Shown: in pieces, positions 33,031 through 35,005 of the stretch
How positions within the stretch are numbered: position 1 is the first letter of the stretch
Layout of the letters: every line of letters starts with the position of its first letter
Origin: Chamaesiphon polymorphus CCALA 037
GTDB taxonomy: Bacteria; Cyanobacteriota; Cyanobacteriia; Cyanobacteriales; Chamaesiphonaceae
Reading direction: 5' to 3'
Length of the DNA stretch: 35,005 nucleotides
Assembly: GCF_003003845.1 (NCBI RefSeq)
Contig: NZ_PVWO01000009.1
Coordinates: forward strand, 1 to 35,005
Position numbers and translations under genes: made by a program
Notes under the pieces: model-generated
What the model was told of the DNA's origin: nothing
Seen by the model: the letters and a program-made list of their open reading frames with translations, nothing else
Database searches by the model: none

Positions 33031-34854
33031 TTAGCCGCGCCAATAAGACTTAGAAATCAGAACTACCGGAAATAGCAAACACAGAAACAAGACCTTGCCT
33101 AAATTGGTCAGTATCACTGACGACTGAGTAGACACGGGAGTGCGACCGCCCCAACTTACATTCGCTTGTACTGGGGTCGAAGCTGGAGCCTTGACAGTAT
33201 TTCGATCGATCCGGCAACTACCAGCACAGGCCGAGTTAGCCACGATACCATACTTCAATCGCGTCGGCTTGAGCGTATCCAAGATCGTATTATTCTGGAT
33301 GCGAAGATTTTTATTGTTGCTATTAGATTGAAGATAGATCCCCGCACGAGCTTGTCCGGACTTATCGCCAGCTAAATGAATACTGCGAGCGGGATTGACG
33401 ATCGTGTTATTTTCGATTTTGGAGCTGCCAGCACCACCCAACGCGGCATTCGACCAAATTCCCGCGCCTGGTGCGTTGGTAATCCGATTGCCAGAAATCC
33501 TCAGTCGATCGATCGGTGTATTCTGATGCGTATATTTCCACAGGGTAATCCCACTAGAAAAACGATCGTGTGCGAAATGTACGGGTTTGGCATTGACAAA
33601 ATTGATGCGATTATCCGCGATCGTCACATCTTGAAGCGGTGCGTTACTATTCGGATCGAGCATAATCCCTGCTGAAGGGCCACTATCGCTGACAATCCCC
33701 GGCTCCACCCATTTATCGGAGCTGATATTCACCGTGTTACGCCGGATAACAATCTGTTGCATAGCTGGCTGACTGGCACTATTACCTTTGTGGATGCTAA
33801 ACCACAGCGTAAATCCAGTATTCGCCCCATCGATGAGATTGTTTTCATAGAGTTGACGTTGGGAGACTGGAGTGCCTGCCCCTGTAACATTGATACCATT
33901 GGTAAAGCCTTTAATCGTGTTACCGCGCACGATTTGATCGTTACCATGAATTTCGATCGCCGTGCGCGCACCTTTAGTACCGGGGCCAAACCGGGAAATA
34001 AAAGTGTTATTCTCGACCAGCATCCGCGACCCTTGGGTATAGATCGAGGAATGATCGAAATCGACCGCATTGCCACCTACATTATCGAATCGAGAATTGG
34101 TAATTGCTGCATCGGTCATGCCATCGAGCTTACCGTTAATGACCACCGACCAGACTGCATTTTGATTGGTAAATCGAGTCCGATCGATTGAAATACGTTT
34201 GCCCACATAGACCCGAATTGCCGTGCGCGGTAACAAGTTTTGTTCATCGCCAAAATCGGCAGGGATCTTCCCACCTGGGCCTTCGGCAGCCAGTATGGGA
34301 TTGTTTTGACCGTTGGAATCGATCGTCAAGCCTTGGATGGCAAAATCGTTCAGTGGGGTGCCATATTCCTCAGTCCCCATAATCGACTCATACTTCCCTT
34401 GCCGATCGGCCAGCCGGAGAGTAGCCCCTTTGGTAGTACTAGCAGCCAATTTAATGCCAGAACGTAGCTTCAGAGCTTGCGGGTGTTTTAATTGACGTTG
34501 GATCGAAATATTATAAGTACCCGGTGGAAATAGTACGCTCCCGCCTTTTTTGGCGACAGCATCGATCGCGGCTTGGATTGCTGCCGTGTCATCTTTGCCA
34601 TCGTTAGGGACTGCACCAAATTTAGTAACTAGCTCGGACAACCTCCCAATTTTGGGCAGTGCTGGCAGTCTGGGTTGTGTGTTACTCGCCGCAGTTGTTC
34701 CAACTTTGCTCGGACTCTTGCGAGCTTGCATGGAGCTAGCAGGAAGTTGACTCACCTCCTCAATCTGCCCTGGCAACTTTGTCGATCGCGCTCCTGTCTC
34801 CTGCGCTAACAGCAAATTTAATGCGATGTTAATTACTAACATTTTTCGCAGCAT
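33031..34854 (-). CDS. Exported right-handed beta-helix protein, pectate-lyase-like
   Basis: A 607-residue protein. A weak signal peptide (about residues 1-22) precedes a Pro/Ser-rich stretch. The TKFGAVPNDGKDDTAAIQAAID segment and GGSVLFPPGTYNI mark the start of a pectate-lyase-3 type beta-helix fold, followed by many short coils with N-N-I/N-T repeats (e.g. RNTVNIS, IENNTIVN, RIQNNTI), about 120-560. No catalytic residues can be assigned. The C-terminus is a hydrophobic helix (SVILTNLGKVLFLCLLFPVVLIS) ending KSYWRG, like a membrane anchor or sorting signal. It probably sits at the cell surface. Substrate unknown. It stands alone. Confidence 0.8.
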   Translation of the reverse strand: MLRKMLVINIALNLLLAQETGARSTKLPGQIEEVSQLPASSMQARKSPSKVGTTAASNTQPRLPALPKIGRLSELVTKFGAVPNDGKDDTAAIQAAIDAVAKKGGSVLFPPGTYNISIQRQLKHPQALKLRSGIKLAASTTKGATLRLADRQGKYESIMGTEEYGTPLNDFAIQGLTIDSNGQNNPILAAEGPGGKIPADFGDEQNLLPRTAIRVYVGKRISIDRTRFTNQNAVWSVVINGKLDGMTDAAITNSRFDNVGGNAVDFDHSSIYTQGSRMLVENNTFISRFGPGTKGARTAIEIHGNDQIVRGNTIKGFTNGINVTGAGTPVSQRQLYENNLIDGANTGFTLWFSIHKGNSASQPAMQQIVIRRNTVNISSDKWVEPGIVSDSGPSAGIMLDPNSNAPLQDVTIADNRINFVNAKPVHFAHDRFSSGITLWKYTHQNTPIDRLRISGNRITNAPGAGIWSNAALGGAGSSKIENNTIVNPARSIHLAGDKSGQARAGIYLQSNSNNKNLRIQNNTILDTLKPTRLKYGIVANSACAGSCRIDRNTVKAPASTPVQANVSWGGRTPVSTQSSVILTNLGKVLFLCLLFPVVLISKSYWRG

Positions 34855-35005
34855 AATCGTATATTAAGATATTATTTTCTTTTCTAAACTCGATGGCTAA
34901 AACAAGTGCCTGCTTAACCTGATTCGTCACTTATTTATAATTTTCTCGCACTGTTATCGATCGGATCGAAATCTAATTATTTTTCGATTTCGCAGTAACT
35001 AATTA
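34855..35005. other. Upstream region of beta-helix gene, nothing recognised
   Basis: The last 151 bases are AT-rich, show no gene and presumably hold the promoter of the gene at 33031-34854. Confidence 0.5.

Noticed and set aside
33757-34191. A 144-codon plus-strand ORF opposite the beta-helix gene
   Set aside because: Antisense shadow of repeated coils; no ribosome binding site or protein-family feature.

Overview
This is chromosomal DNA from a cyanobacterium. It carries photosystem I genes (psaF, psaJ, psaL), ycf34, a cyanoexosortase with its partner proteins, two cyanobacterial-style Ser/Thr kinases, and many HIP1 octamers (GCGATCGC) inside a wider excess of CGATCG palindromes. The PsaL sequence and the psaF-psaJ-psaL order resemble the heterocyst-former/Chroococcidiopsis type rather than Synechocystis, but the genus cannot be fixed from the sequence.

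Layout. 1-2204 (+): end of an export module: cyanoexosortase A (5' end cut by the window), its 4-bp-overlapping partner, and an HpsJ-like membrane protein. 2372-5667 (-): an MFS transporter and citramalate synthase (isoleucine precursor pathway). 5821-8463 (+): a 2Fe-2S ferredoxin, a membrane protein with a PH-like domain, and a tandem SagB/ThcOx-type flavin oxidoreductase. 8485-10221 (-): a kinase-TPR protein. 10363-10704 (+): a small secreted protein. 10872-11213 (-): remains of a DUF1778/GNAT toxin-antitoxin pair. 11339-14597 (-): an acetolactate-synthase-like TPP enzyme with succinate-semialdehyde dehydrogenase, the pair known in Synechococcus PCC 7002 to close the TCA cycle. 14861-20399: a GNAT acetyltransferase, tRNA-Leu(UAA), a glycogen-debranching-like enzyme, and an SpkB-like kinase with pentapeptide repeats. 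20536-26237: a small membrane protein, ruvC, yvcK, tsaE, an SDR, ycf34 and cca. 26329-29537 (-): a membrane protein, an M48 protease-TPR protein, tRNA-Thr and tRNA-Tyr. 29538-30072: a putative promoter followed by a structured RNA-like block and a 35-codon ORF. 30073-31514 (-): psaF, psaJ and psaL. 31826-32878 (+): tsaD. 33031-34854 (-): an exported beta-helix protein.

How genes work together. PsaF, PsaJ and PsaL are photosystem I subunits, and the proline-rich loop of PsaL points to tetrameric PSI. TsaE and TsaD both act in t6A37 modification of tRNA. Cca adds the CCA end that none of the three tRNA genes here encodes. The decarboxylase and SSADH convert 2-oxoglutarate to succinate.

Repeats. 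Ten or more short tandem arrays of 7-nt units lie between genes, several overlapping or touching a stop codon or sitting next to a start codon. There are also palindromic MITE-like elements, one of them between the SSADH and decarboxylase cistrons. No CRISPR array, prophage or intact insertion sequence was seen.
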